A DNA stretch of 64,000 bases from Demequina sp. NBRC 110051 (GCF_002090055.1 NZ_BBRH01000008.1:1-64000), one strand, 5' to 3'. Positions 44,646 to 55,322 are shown, counted from the stretch's first letter. Numbers and translations: made by a program. The notes: a model not told the origin generated them from the sequence alone.

Positions 44646-45112
44646 GCCGCCTGGCCTGGCGCCTGTTCGCGGACGCCGTCATCGGCGTCACGGGCCTCGT
44701 GATGCTGTTCTGGGCCCTCGAGACCATCTTCCTGGTCAGCGCCGCCGCGGCCCGCGACGGTGGTGAGGCCGAGCTCGCCTTCACCACGTACCTGATGCTT
44801 TTCGCCGGCCTGGTGCTGGGCGCGGGCGCCATGTACGACGCGCTCAGGCGCTGGTCTATTCACTTGCGCGGCCACCCGCGAGACTCGCAGGCGCCTGCGT
44901 GGCTGCTCACCATCGTGATCGTCGTGGGCGCGATCGCGCTGCTCGTGGGCCTCGTGATCCACACCGCGTACATCGCGGACCTCGACGCCGTGCCCAGCCG
45001 CCCCAGCCAGGGCTACGTGCTGTTCCAGGTCACGGCGGCGATCTTCATGCTGCTGCCGCTGGTGCCGCTGTCGGTCCGGTGGGCGCCGGGCTACCGCCGA
45101 GCGCGGCTGTAA
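44642..45112 (+). CDS. four-helix membrane protein, function unknown
   Basis: A 156-residue integral membrane protein with about four hydrophobic segments (about 9-33, 46-62, 83-108, 125-145). GTG at 44642 overlaps the DUF4233 stop (GTGA), so it belongs to the folC operon. I do not recognise a family. The cytoplasmic loop RRWSIHLRGHPRDSQ is basic. Confidence 0.72.
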   Translation: MSRLAWRLFADAVIGVTGLVMLFWALETIFLVSAAAARDGGEAELAFTTYLMLFAGLVLGAGAMYDALRRWSIHLRGHPRDSQAPAWLLTIVIVVGAIALLVGLVIHTAYIADLDAVPSRPSQGYVLFQVTAAIFMLLPLVPLSVRWAPGYRRARL

Positions 45113-45140
45113 CTACACCGCGCACGCGGCGCACCCAGCC

Positions 45141-45653
45141 TCAGTCGACCGTGACGACCGACGTCACGTCGTAGCCGGCCAGGCGCTCGCGCCCGGGCAG
45201 CCCCGCGATCTCCATGAGGAACGCGAAGCTCACGCTCGCGGCTCCCGCACGTTCCAGCATGTCCGCGACGGCGCGCGCCGTGCCGCCGGTGGCGAGCACG
45301 TCGTCGATCACCAGCAGGCGCTTGCCTGCCAAACCGTTGGGGCTCACGACCAGTTCGGAGGCGCCGTACTCGATCGTCGCGTCGGCCTCCAGCAGCTCGC
45401 CGGGCATCTTGCCCTTCTTGCGCACCATCGACATGCCCACGCCCTTGGTCTGCGCGACCACGGGGGCGAAGATGAAGCCGCGCGCGTCCACGCCCACCAC
45501 CGCGTCGATCTCACCGGCGGGGGTGAGGGCTTCACAGGCCTCCTTGAACTTCGCCGGGTCGGCGAGGATGGGGGAGATGTCGTAGAAGAGGATGCCCTCG
45601 ACCGGGAAGTCGGGGAAGGTGTCGAAGTCGGCGAGCGTGATCACGTGCCCCAT
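45141..45653 (-). CDS. apt: adenine phosphoribosyltransferase
   Basis: A 170-residue purine-salvage enzyme forming AMP from adenine and PRPP. The N-terminal FPDFPVEGILFYDISPILADP (about 14-34) and the PRPP loop LLVIDDVLATGGTARA (about 112-127) are diagnostic; VRKKGKMPGE is the flexible catalytic loop. It converges on the folC operon and diverges from ndk with 48 bases between starts. Confidence 0.95.
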   Translation of the reverse strand: MGHVITLADFDTFPDFPVEGILFYDISPILADPAKFKEACEALTPAGEIDAVVGVDARGFIFAPVVAQTKGVGMSMVRKKGKMPGELLEADATIEYGASELVVSPNGLAGKRLLVIDDVLATGGTARAVADMLERAGAASVSFAFLMEIAGLPGRERLAGYDVTSVVTVD

Positions 45654-45701
45654 GGTCCCACGGATGCTGACCGTTCAGCCGTGGCCTGTATCCTCGCGGC
45701 C

Positions 45702-46130
45702 ATGACTGTCCCCACCGAACGCACCCTCATTCTTGTGAAGCCCGACGGCGTCGAGCGCGGCCTGTCCGGCGAGATCCTTCGCCGCATCGAGGCCAAGGGC
45801 TACACGCTCGTGGCCGTCGAGCTGAAGAGCGCGACCCCCGAACTGCTCGAGCAGCACTACGCCGAGCACGTTGGCAAGCCCTTCTATCAGCCGCTCGTGG
45901 ACTTCATGCTGTCCGGCCCCGTCCTCGCGATCGTGGCCGAGGGCGACCGTGTCATCGAGGGCTTCCGGTCGCTTGCCGGCGCCACCGACCCCACCACCGC
46001 GGCGCCCGGCACCATCCGCGGCGACCTGGGCCGCCACTGGCCCACCAAGGTCATCCAGAACCTCGTCCACGGCTCGGACTCCGAGGAGTCCGCGGCCCGC
46101 GAGATCGCGATCTGGTTCCCGGCGCTGTAA
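45702..46130 (+). CDS. ndk: nucleoside-diphosphate kinase
   Basis: A 142-residue kinase passing phosphate from ATP to NDPs through a phosphohistidine. TLILVKPDGVERGLSGEIL (8-26) and the active-site NLVHGSDS with His123 are clear. ATG 45702 gives the expected N-terminus. TATCCT at 45689-45694 could be a -10 box. A long stem-loop follows the stop. Confidence 0.97.
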   Translation: MTVPTERTLILVKPDGVERGLSGEILRRIEAKGYTLVAVELKSATPELLEQHYAEHVGKPFYQPLVDFMLSGPVLAIVAEGDRVIEGFRSLAGATDPTTAAPGTIRGDLGRHWPTKVIQNLVHGSDSEESAAREIAIWFPAL

Positions 46131-46132
46131 AG

Positions 46133-46188
46133 CCCACCACGGCATCGGCCATCCCTACGGAGGGCCGATGCCACACGGCCCTGGTGGG
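46133..46188 (+). terminator. long stem-loop after ndk built from two inverted GGCATCGGCC words
   Basis: CCCACCA (46133-46139) pairs with TGGTGGG (46182-46188), and GGCATCGGCC (46141-46150) with GGCCGATGCC (46163-46172) around a 12-base loop; the two stems are separated by an asymmetric bulge. The left arm is an exact copy of the 14-bp word, the right arm a 10-base core copy in inverted orientation. Confidence 0.7.
46137..46150 (+). repeat. CCACGGCATCGGCC word, copy 8
   Basis: Exact copy between ndk and smc, left arm of the stem-loop there. Confidence 0.9.
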
Positions 46189-46229
46189 CCTCACCCACCC
46201 TCCGTACGTGGCTCGCTAGGCTGACCCCC

Positions 46230-49200
46230 GTGCATCTCAAGACGCTGACGCTCCGTGGCTTCAAGTCCTTCGCGTCCGCGACGACCCTCGAGTTCGAGCC
46301 GGGCGTCACCTGTGTGGTGGGCCCGAACGGCTCGGGCAAGTCCAACGTGGTCGACGCCCTCGCGTGGGTGATGGGCGAGCAGGGCGCCAAGACGCTGCGC
46401 GGCGGCAAGATGGACGACGTCATCTTCGCCGGTACCTCCGGGCGCGCACCGCTGGGCCGCGCTGAGGTGTCCCTCACCATCGATAACTCCGACGGCGCGT
46501 TGCCGATCGAGTACACCGAGGTGACGATCAGCCGCACGCTGTTCAGGACCGGCGGCTCCGAGTACCGCATCAACGGCTCCGCGTGCCGCCTGCTCGACAT
46601 CCAGGACCTGCTGTCGGACTCGGGCCTCGGCCGCGAGATGCACGTCATCGTCGGTCAGGGCCAGCTCGACGCCGTGCTGCGCGCGACCCCAGAGGACCGG
46701 CGCCACTTCATCGAAGAGGCCGCGGGCATCCTCAAGCACCGCAAGCGCAAGGACAAGGCGTTGCGCAAGCTCGACGCGATGCAGGGCAACCTCACGCGGG
46801 TGCAGGACCTCACGGCGGAGATCCGCCGCCAGCTGGGCCCGCTGGGTAAGCAGGCCGAGGTAGCGCGCCGTGCCCAGTTCATCCAGGTGGACGTGCGCGA
46901 CGCCAAGTCCCGCCTGCTCGCCGACGACCTCGCGCAGATGCAGGGGCGCCTGGCGCAGGAGAAGGCCGACGAGTCCGCGCTGATCGAGCGCCGCGAGCAG
47001 GTCGAGAAGGAACTGGCCGCCGCGCGCGCCCGCCTCGCCTCGCTCGAGCAGGCCGCCGCCGAGGCCACCCCGGCGCTCACGCGCGCCAACGACACGTACT
47101 ACCGCCTCTCCGCGCTGCGCGAGCGCCTGCGCAACCTCGAGTCGCTCGCCCAGGAGCGACTCAGGATGCTCGGCACCCAGGGCGACACCACGCCGCCCAC
47201 CGATCTGGTCGATCTGGACGAGCAGCTCGAGCGCGCCCGCGACGCGAAGCGCGAGCTCGACGCCGAGGTCGCCGCCGCAGGCGTCACCCTCGAGGAGGCC
47301 GAGGTCGCCCGGCGCGAGGCCGAGGCTGTTGCCGAGGCCTCCGAGCGTCACCTCGCCAACCTGCTGCGCTCCGTCGCCGACCGCCGCGAGGGCGTCGCGA
47401 GACTCGCCGGCGATGTCGCAGCGCGCCGCTCGCGCGTCGAGGCCGCCGAGGCCGAGATTGGGCGCCTGCGCGAGTCCAAGGCCGCGGCCGAGAAGCGCGC
47501 CCATGAGGCCACCACCGAGTTCCAGCACCTCGAGACCTCCGTCGCATCCGTCGAGGACGGCGAGGAGGACCTGGACGCCGCCCACGAGGCCGCAACGGCC
47601 GAGTGGGACGAGGCGAAGTCCGCTCTCGACGCCCTCAAGGAAGCGATGCACACCGCCACGCGCGAGCGCGACACCCACGCGGCCCGTGCCGAGGCGCTCG
47701 AACTGTCGCTGACCCGCAAGGACGGGGCGGGGGAGCTGCTCGCGGCCGGCGTGACCTCGGTGCGCGGCACGGTGGCCGCGCTGATCGAGGTGGCGGCCGA
47801 TGCCGAGGACGCCATCGCGGCGGCGCTCGGCCCGCTCGCGGACGCCTTGGCAGTGGACTCGGTCGAGTTGGCCGTGGACGCCATCCGGTGGCTGCGCGAC
47901 GAGGACGCGGGACGCGCCCGATTCCTCGTGGCCGATGCCGCGGCGGTGGCCGCCAACCCCGCGGTGTCGCTGCCCGACGGCGCCGCATGGGCGTCCGACC
48001 TCATCAGCGGCGCGGGCGGCATCGCGGACACGGTCCGCGCACTCGTGTCTGGCGTCGCCGTCGTCGACGACCTTGCCGCGGCCCGCGCGCTCGTCGCGTC
48101 GCTGCCCCAGGTCACCGCGGTGACACGTCGCGGAGACGTGCTGGGGGCGCGCAGCGCCTCTGGCGGCGCGGGCGATGCCCCGAGCGTGCTGCACATGCAG
48201 GCCGCACTCGACGAGGCCAAGGCCAAGCGCGACGGTGCCGCTGCGGACGTGGAGCGCACGGGTTTCGCGCTGCGCGAGGCCGAGGAACGCGAGTCGACGG
48301 CACGCGCGGCCCAGCGCACCACTCTCGAGCGGCTGAACGAGTCCGACGCCCGCATGGCCGCGGTCGCCGAGCAGCTCGGTCACCTGGGAGCGACGGCCCG
48401 TGCCGCGAAGGACGATGCTGCCCGGCTCGAGACCCAGATCGAGGCCGCACACGGCCGCATGGACGAGCAGTCGCGCGAGCTCGAGTCGCTCGCCGAGCGC
48501 CTGGCCGCCGCGCAGGCCGAGCCCGAGCAGACCGAATCCGACACCGTCGAGGCGCAGACTCAGCGCGACGAGGACGCCCAGGCCGCGGTGGCCGCCCGCG
48601 CGCGCGAGACCGAGGCGCGGCTTCAACTGCGCACCTCGGAGGAGCGTGCACGGGCGCTCGCGGCCCGCGCCGAGTCGCTCGAGCGCGCCGTGATCGCCGA
48701 GCGCGACGCCCGCGCCCGCGCCGAGGAGGCCGCCAAGCGTCGCGCCCGCCAGGCCGGCGCGGCACGCGAGGTGATCGCCGGCTGCGCCGACGCCCTCGCC
48801 GCGATCGACATCTCCGTTGCGACCGCCGACGACCGGCGCGCAGCCGCCGAGCAGGCCCGCGCCGAGCGCTCCGGTGAGCTGGGCGACGTCCGCCAGCTGG
48901 TCGAGGCTCACGCCGACGAGCATCGCCGCCTCACCGACGACGCCCACCGCGACGAGGTCGCACGCGCCCAACTCTCAGTGCGCCTCGAGCAACTCGAGCA
49001 GCGCTCCGTCGACGAGCTCGGCATGGACCCCGCGCAGCTCATCGAGGAGTTCGGACCCCACCTGCCGGTGCCGGTGCGCGACGACTCAGCCACGGCATCG
49101 GCCGCAGAGACGGACGGGGAGAGCGCCGAAGGCGAGCGAACCGAACCGTACGTCCGCGAGCGTCAGGAAAAGCGCCTGCGCGCCGCCGAGCGCGCCATGA

Positions 49201-49814
49201 ACCAGCTGGGCAAGGTCAACCCGCTGGCCCTCGAGGAGTTCGCCGCACTCGAGGAACGCCACAAGTTCCTGCAGGACCAGCTGAGCGACATCAAGAAGTC
49301 GCGCGAAGACCTCATGGAGATTGTGCGCGAGATCGACGAGCGCGTGGAGCAGATCTTCGCGCAGGCCTTCGAGGACACCAAGGCCCAATTTGACCGCGTC
49401 TTCCCTCGCCTGTTCCCCGGTGGCGAGGGCAAACTCGTGCTGACCGACCCCACGAACATGCTCACCACGGGCATCGAGGTCGAGGCGCGCCCCGCGGGCA
49501 AGAAGGTCAAGCGGCTGTCCCTGCTGTCTGGCGGCGAGCGGTCGCTCACCGCCGTCGCGCTACTCGTGTCCATCTTCAAGGCGCGCCCCAGCCCGTTCTA
49601 CGTCATGGACGAGGTCGAGGCGGCGCTGGACGACGTCAACCTGGGCCGCCTGCTGGAGATCTTCCGCGAGCTCCAGGAGGACTCGCAGCTGATCGTCATC
49701 ACCCACCAAAAGCGCACCATGGAGATCGCGGACGCCCTGTACGGCGTCACCATGCGCGGCGACGGCGTCACCACCGTCATCTCGCAGCGCCTCACCGACG
49801 GCGACGCGGCGTAG
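46230..49814 (+). CDS. smc: chromosome segregation protein SMC
   Basis: A 1194-residue SMC ATPase that organises and separates chromosomes with ScpAB. Walker A is GPNGSGKS (31-38) after the FKSFA start typical of the family; two long Ala/Glu/Arg coiled coils (about 170-500 and 680-1030) flank the hinge (about 505-660, Gly/Ala-rich, IAAALGPLADAL). The C-terminal head has LSGGERSLTA (about 1090-1100) and Walker B YVMDEVEAALDD (about 1122-1133). GTG at 46230 matches the family start. The NQLGKVNPLALEEFAAL segment before the head is also standard. Confidence 0.97.
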   Translation: MHLKTLTLRGFKSFASATTLEFEPGVTCVVGPNGSGKSNVVDALAWVMGEQGAKTLRGGKMDDVIFAGTSGRAPLGRAEVSLTIDNSDGALPIEYTEVTISRTLFRTGGSEYRINGSACRLLDIQDLLSDSGLGREMHVIVGQGQLDAVLRATPEDRRHFIEEAAGILKHRKRKDKALRKLDAMQGNLTRVQDLTAEIRRQLGPLGKQAEVARRAQFIQVDVRDAKSRLLADDLAQMQGRLAQEKADESALIERREQVEKELAAARARLASLEQAAAEATPALTRANDTYYRLSALRERLRNLESLAQERLRMLGTQGDTTPPTDLVDLDEQLERARDAKRELDAEVAAAGVTLEEAEVARREAEAVAEASERHLANLLRSVADRREGVARLAGDVAARRSRVEAAEAEIGRLRESKAAAEKRAHEATTEFQHLETSVASVEDGEEDLDAAHEAATAEWDEAKSALDALKEAMHTATRERDTHAARAEALELSLTRKDGAGELLAAGVTSVRGTVAALIEVAADAEDAIAAALGPLADALAVDSVELAVDAIRWLRDEDAGRARFLVADAAAVAANPAVSLPDGAAWASDLISGAGGIADTVRALVSGVAVVDDLAAARALVASLPQVTAVTRRGDVLGARSASGGAGDAPSVLHMQAALDEAKAKRDGAAADVERTGFALREAEERESTARAAQRTTLERLNESDARMAAVAEQLGHLGATARAAKDDAARLETQIEAAHGRMDEQSRELESLAERLAAAQAEPEQTESDTVEAQTQRDEDAQAAVAARARETEARLQLRTSEERARALAARAESLERAVIAERDARARAEEAAKRRARQAGAAREVIAGCADALAAIDISVATADDRRAAAEQARAERSGELGDVRQLVEAHADEHRRLTDDAHRDEVARAQLSVRLEQLEQRSVDELGMDPAQLIEEFGPHLPVPVRDDSATASAAETDGESAEGERTEPYVRERQEKRLRAAERAMNQLGKVNPLALEEFAALEERHKFLQDQLSDIKKSREDLMEIVREIDERVEQIFAQAFEDTKAQFDRVFPRLFPGGEGKLVLTDPTNMLTTGIEVEARPAGKKVKRLSLLSGGERSLTAVALLVSIFKARPSPFYVMDEVEAALDDVNLGRLLEIFRELQEDSQLIVITHQKRTMEIADALYGVTMRGDGVTTVISQRLTDGDAA
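49090..49103 (+). repeat. CCACGGCATCGGCC word, copy 9
   Basis: Exact copy inside smc, in a variable stretch before the C-terminal head (Thr-Ala-Ser-Ala). Confidence 0.9.
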
Positions 49815-49829
49815 AGACCGGCTGCACCA

Positions 49830-49847
49830 CTCTCAGTCACCTGAGAG
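49830..49847 (+). terminator. short hairpin after smc
   Basis: CTCTCAG and CTGAGAG form a perfect 7-bp stem with a 4-base loop, 15 bases after the smc stop. Not followed by T residues. Confidence 0.5.
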
Positions 49848-49991
49848 CGCGGGAAGTAAACTGACTGCGGCATTGTTGCCGCCGTGCGGGAGCACTGGCT
49901 CAGCCGCGACGATCCCCCTGATCTCGTTCGTGGCTCACGTTTGCCCGCACGTCCCGTCCCTTTTGTCCGTCTAGCGCCAAGGAGCAGCTCC

Positions 49992-50363
49992 ATGCCGTCC
50001 TCCCTCACCTCCGGTCTCGCCCTCGCCCTCACCCTGTCGGTGATCGTGTTCGTGGTCGCGGCCTTTGCCGAGGGTCGGGCCCAGCACCTGGTGCGGATCA
50101 TCCTGCGCGTGGACGAGCGCCGCGGCATGGACCACGTCTACGACGAGGTCGAGCGCGAGGACAACGCCTGGGAACTGCTCCACGGCATCGACTCCGAACC
50201 CGAGTCCGTCTCCGGTGGTGAGCGTGCCGCCGCGTGGGCCCGCGAGGCCGCCGCCGAGGCTCGCGAGGTCGCCATCACCGCCCGCGACCGCGTCCAGGCG
50301 CTGCGCGCCAGCGATGTCGAGGCGGCGACCGCCACCGGCGAGATCGCGCTGCCCCGGCACTAG
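49992..50363 (+). CDS. small membrane-anchored protein, function unknown
   Basis: A 123-residue protein with one N-terminal membrane helix (about 5-27, LTSGLALALTLSVIVFVVAAFA) and a charged, mostly helical cytoplasmic part with an Ala/Arg/Glu coiled-coil stretch (about 75-105). AAGGAGCAG precedes ATG 49992; the frame is open earlier without a ribosome site. It sits between smc and ftsY. No family recognised. Confidence 0.65.
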   Translation: MPSSLTSGLALALTLSVIVFVVAAFAEGRAQHLVRIILRVDERRGMDHVYDEVEREDNAWELLHGIDSEPESVSGGERAAAWAREAAAEAREVAITARDRVQALRASDVEAATATGEIALPRH

Positions 50364-50425
50364 CCCACTGCCTCGAGCCGTCATCGGCGGGCCGTGAGCC
50401 CGTCCCTACCTGACACACTGGTGCC

Positions 50426-51604
50426 ATGGACGTGACCTGGATTCCTGGAGACGCCGACCTCGTCGTCGTCATCGTCGCCGCCGTGGCCGTCATCGGCGGC
50501 ATCTTCGGCGTCAGCCGCCGCGCCAAGGGCTCGCACCGCGCTCAGTCGCAGGCTCCCGCGCGGCCCACCGACGTGGCGGTGCCGAGCGCTGCGTCGCCGG
50601 AGCCGTCGCCTGAGGAGTCGCCGGAAGGCGAGCCCGCCGCCGTCCCGACCCGGACGCTGCCCGCCGAGGCTGCCGTCGTTACCGAGGCCCCCGAGGACCC
50701 CGAGACCCGGTTGGGGCGCCTGCGTTCGCGCCTCAGCGGGGGATTGGGTGCGAGCCTGCTCGCGATCTTCTCGAGGGGTTCCCTGGGGGAGGACGACTGG
50801 GACGAGCTCGAGGAGACCCTGCTGCTCGCCGACGTGGGCGCCGCGGCCACAGACGACATCCTCGATGCCTTGCGTGCCCGGCTGAAGGCCGACCCCGAGG
50901 CGGACCCGCGGGCGACCCTGCGCGCCGTGCTGCTCGAGATCGTCGACCCGACGCTCGACCGCGAGCTCAACCTCTCCGCCCCTGGCAGCGGCGCGCACGA
51001 GCCCATCGTGGTGGTGGGTGTCAACGGGGTGGGCAAGACCACGTCGGTGGGCAAGATCGCGCGCGTGCTGGTCGCGGAGGGCCACAGCGTGGTGCTCGGA
51101 GCGGCCGACACGTTCCGTGCGGCCGCGGCGGATCAGCTCGAGACCTGGGGAGCACGCGTGGGCGTGCCCGTGGTGCGCTCAGAGATCGACGGCGCCGACC
51201 CCGCCTCCGTGGCGTTCGACGCCGCCTCCCGTGCGCGCGACGACGGCGCCGACGTGGTGCTGATCGACACCGCCGGCCGCCTGCAGAACAAGGCCGGCCT
51301 CATGGATCAGCTGGGCAAGATCATCCGCGTGTCGTCCAAGGTGGCCGCCCCTGTCGAGGTGCTGCTGGTGCTGGATGCCACCACCGGCCAGAACGGCATG
51401 ACGCAGGCCAAGGTGTTCGCCGAGGTCGCACCCATCACCGGCATCGTGCTGACCAAGATGGACGGCACCGCCAAGGGTGGCATCGTCGTCGCCGTCCAGC
51501 GAGAGCTGGGCGTTCCCGTCAAGCTCATCGGCCTGGGCGAGGGGGCTGACGACCTTGCCCCCTTCGACGCCGAGCAGTTCGTGGACGGGCTCCTGGGGGC
51601 CTGA
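50426..51604 (+). CDS. ftsY: signal recognition particle receptor FtsY
   Basis: A 392-residue SRP receptor GTPase. Residues 10-30 form a membrane anchor (LVVVIVAAVAVIGGIFGV), as in actinobacterial FtsY, followed by a Pro/Glu-rich linker to about 90. The NG domain follows: G1 GVNGVGKTT (about 198-206), AADTFRAAA, DTAGR, and TKMDGTAKGG (about 350). It partners Ffh, encoded 4 kb downstream, in cotranslational membrane targeting. Confidence 0.97.
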   Translation: MDVTWIPGDADLVVVIVAAVAVIGGIFGVSRRAKGSHRAQSQAPARPTDVAVPSAASPEPSPEESPEGEPAAVPTRTLPAEAAVVTEAPEDPETRLGRLRSRLSGGLGASLLAIFSRGSLGEDDWDELEETLLLADVGAAATDDILDALRARLKADPEADPRATLRAVLLEIVDPTLDRELNLSAPGSGAHEPIVVVGVNGVGKTTSVGKIARVLVAEGHSVVLGAADTFRAAAADQLETWGARVGVPVVRSEIDGADPASVAFDAASRARDDGADVVLIDTAGRLQNKAGLMDQLGKIIRVSSKVAAPVEVLLVLDATTGQNGMTQAKVFAEVAPITGIVLTKMDGTAKGGIVVAVQRELGVPVKLIGLGEGADDLAPFDAEQFVDGLLGA

Positions 51605-51627
51605 CACCCGTCACCGATTCCGGTCAT

Positions 51628-51664
51628 GAGCGCCGGTCCGCCCGTCACGGGTGGGCCGGCGCTC
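51628..51664 (+). terminator. 16-bp stem-loop after ftsY
   Basis: GAGCGCCGG with TCCGCCC on the left pairs with GGGTGGG and CCGGCGCTC on the right around a 5-base loop (51644-51648); two of the 16 pairs are G-T wobbles. It begins 23 bases after the stop. Confidence 0.72.
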
Positions 51665-51779
51665 GTGCGTCGAGATCCGTCGCCGCGCGCGTGCGCCCGT
51701 CGCCCACAACGGACAAAGCGTGCACGGTGATCCCGTGATCGGCGCCTCGCAACAAGGGTTTTACCTCCGCGCGGCCCTG

Positions 51780-51808
51780 TTAACCGATGCGAAACATGCC
51801 GGTGTTTC
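51780..51808. promoter_or_regulatory. GlnR-like binding site upstream of amtB
   Basis: TTAAC, six bases, then GAAAC (51780-51795) fits the actinobacterial GlnR pattern gTnAC-n6-GaAAC at nine of ten defined places or nearly so. The same GAAAC faces a GTTTC (51804-51808) in inverted order. The site lies 67-95 bases before the amtB start, fitting nitrogen-limitation control. No AmtR-type box is seen. Confidence 0.55.
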
Positions 51809-51874
51809 AGGGGCAACACTTCTTCGCCAGGCTGTCTACGACTCGCCGAGGGGCGGGACTTAAGGAGAAGCAGA

Positions 51875-53454
<1,580 letters not shown>

Positions 53455-53471
53455 GGAGCCATTCGAGATAC

Positions 53472-55232
53472 ATGGAGCACATCCCCAGCGCTGCTGAGGG
53501 CTCCGACGCTGAGGTCCCGCACCCTTCCGGGGTGCGGGACCTCAAGCGTTCGAGGGCCCAGGTCGCGGCGCAGCTCACCGCAGACGGCGTGCCGGGTCCC
53601 GAGCGCCGCCGCCGCCTGACCGCGCTCGTCAAGGACGCGCTGGTCGCGCACTGGGCCGAGGCTGCCGGCCCCGCCGAGGGCGTCGCGCTCGGCGCCGTCG
53701 GATCGCTCGGACGCGGCGACGCCGGCCCCTGGTCAGACCTCGACCTGGTGCTGCTGCACGACGGCCGCCAGTCGAAGGACGCTCTCGCGGAGCTCGCCCA
53801 GCGGCTGTGGTACCCCATCTGGGACGCCGGGCTCGAGCTCGACTATTCGATGCGGTCGCTCACCGAGTGCCGCCAGGTGGCCTCGAAGGACCTCGCCGCC
53901 GCCGCCGGACTGCTCGACATCCAGCCCGTCGCGGGCGATGACACCCTGGTGGCGCAGGCCCGCGCCGCGATCTATCACGACTGGCGCGCGGCCTCCCGCA
54001 AGCGCCTGCCCGAACTTCTCGCCGCCTCGCGCGCCCGCGCCGAGCGCCATGGCGAGCTCGCGTACCTCATCGAGCCGCACCTCAAGGAGGCCCGCGGGGG
54101 CCTGCGCGACTACATGAGTCTCTCGGCTCTCAGCGCGACGTGGCTCACCGACCGCCCTCACGGCTCCGTGGACACCGCCGGCGAGCACCTGCGCGACGTG
54201 CGCGACGCCCTCCACCTGGTCTCGGGGCGCCCCGTCAACGTGCTCGGACGCCACGTCACCGACGAGGTCGCCGAGCTGATGGGTTTCACCGACCCCGACG
54301 ATCTGCTCGCCTCGGTCGCCGATGCCGGACGTTCCGTCGCGTACGCCCTCACCCAGACCGAACGCGGCGCGCGCCGCTCGCTCGAGCGCTCCGGCATCGG
54401 CTCGGTGGCGTGGAAGGCCAGGCGGCTGTCCAAAGCCCCGCGTCACGTGAGCGTGGCCGAGGGGCTCATCGACGTCGACGGAGAGCTCGCCCTCGCCCCT
54501 GGGGCGGAAGCGAACGTCGACCCGCTCCTGCCGCTCAGGGCCGCCGCGACCGCGGCGACGACCGGGTTGTCGTTCACTCCTGGCCTGCTGGAGGCGATGC
54601 AGGCCTCGCCCGACCTGAGCGAGCCGTGGCCCGAGCAGGCTCGCACGCACCTACGCGACCTCTTGCGCTCCAGCCATCACCTGGTGTCGGTGTGGGAGGC
54701 GATGGACCTGCACGGCTTCGCGGTGCGCTGGGTGCCCGAGTGGGAGGGCGTGCGCAACCGTCCGCAGCGCAGCGCCATCCACCGCTACACCGTCGACCGC
54801 CACATGATCGAGTCGGTGGTGCTGGCAGCGAAGCACCGCAGGGACGTGCCGGACCAGGATCTGCTGTTCGCGACGGCATGGCTGCACGACATCGGCAAGC
54901 GGGCGGGCGCGACCGACCATTCGGTAGACGGCGCCGCGCTCATCCCCGCGATCGGCGCCCGCCTGGGGTGGTCGCCGGCCTTCACGGCGGACGTCGAGAC
55001 TCTCGTGCGCCACCACCTGCTGCTGTCCATCCTGTCGACCACGCGTGATCTCGACGACCCCGAGACCGTCACCGCGCTGCTCGACGCTCTCGGCCATCGC
55101 GAGGACCTGCTGCTGACCCTGCGCGCGATCACCGAGGCCGATTCGCATGCGGCCGGGCCCAAGGTGTGGACCACGTGGCGGGCGAGCCTCGCCGACACGC
55201 TGACGGCCAAGGCGAGGGCAGCGCTGAACTAA
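53472..55232 (+). CDS. glnD: GlnD-like PII nucleotidyltransferase lacking ACT domains
   Basis: A 586-residue (or 566 if GTG 53532 is used) PII-modifying enzyme. The nucleotidyltransferase motif is GSLGRGDAGPWSDLDL (77-92, with Asp89 and Asp91), the GlnD linker contains EPHLKEARGGLRDY (about 200), and the HD domain has HxxHD-type WLHDIGK (about 470) that removes the nucleotide. The protein ends right after the HD domain, whereas GlnD is usually 750-900 residues with two C-terminal ACT domains that sense glutamine. The stop is followed by noncoding DNA, so this is not a simple frameshift. Confidence 0.9.
   Translation: MEHIPSAAEGSDAEVPHPSGVRDLKRSRAQVAAQLTADGVPGPERRRRLTALVKDALVAHWAEAAGPAEGVALGAVGSLGRGDAGPWSDLDLVLLHDGRQSKDALAELAQRLWYPIWDAGLELDYSMRSLTECRQVASKDLAAAAGLLDIQPVAGDDTLVAQARAAIYHDWRAASRKRLPELLAASRARAERHGELAYLIEPHLKEARGGLRDYMSLSALSATWLTDRPHGSVDTAGEHLRDVRDALHLVSGRPVNVLGRHVTDEVAELMGFTDPDDLLASVADAGRSVAYALTQTERGARRSLERSGIGSVAWKARRLSKAPRHVSVAEGLIDVDGELALAPGAEANVDPLLPLRAAATAATTGLSFTPGLLEAMQASPDLSEPWPEQARTHLRDLLRSSHHLVSVWEAMDLHGFAVRWVPEWEGVRNRPQRSAIHRYTVDRHMIESVVLAAKHRRDVPDQDLLFATAWLHDIGKRAGATDHSVDGAALIPAIGARLGWSPAFTADVETLVRHHLLLSILSTTRDLDDPETVTALLDALGHREDLLLTLRAITEADSHAAGPKVWTTWRASLADTLTAKARAALN
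53511..53543 (+). promoter_or_regulatory. perfect 14-bp hairpin at the glnD start
   Basis: GAGGTCCCGCACCC (53511-53524) and its exact complement (53530-53543) enclose a 5-base loop. It begins 57 bases after glnK and lies within the first 24 codons of the longest glnD frame. A GTG at 53532-53534, in frame with glnD, sits inside the right arm. It may terminate amtB-glnK transcripts or control glnD translation. Confidence 0.7.
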
Positions 55233-55233
55233 G

Positions 55234-55247
55234 CCACGGCATCGGCC
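55234..55247 (+). repeat. CCACGGCATCGGCC word, copy 10
   Basis: Exact copy beginning directly after the glnD stop codon, in the gap before ffh. Confidence 0.9.
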
Positions 55248-55322
55248 ATCGTTCGCTGGCCGCGCAGGGCGCCGTCGCCGACCCCAGGTAGGCTTGAGGC
55301 CGCGCTTGAAGAAGGGACACCT

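Noticed and set aside
46191-48971. 926-residue open frame on the - strand
   Set aside because: Antisense shadow of smc; composition follows the complement of SMC coiled-coil codons.
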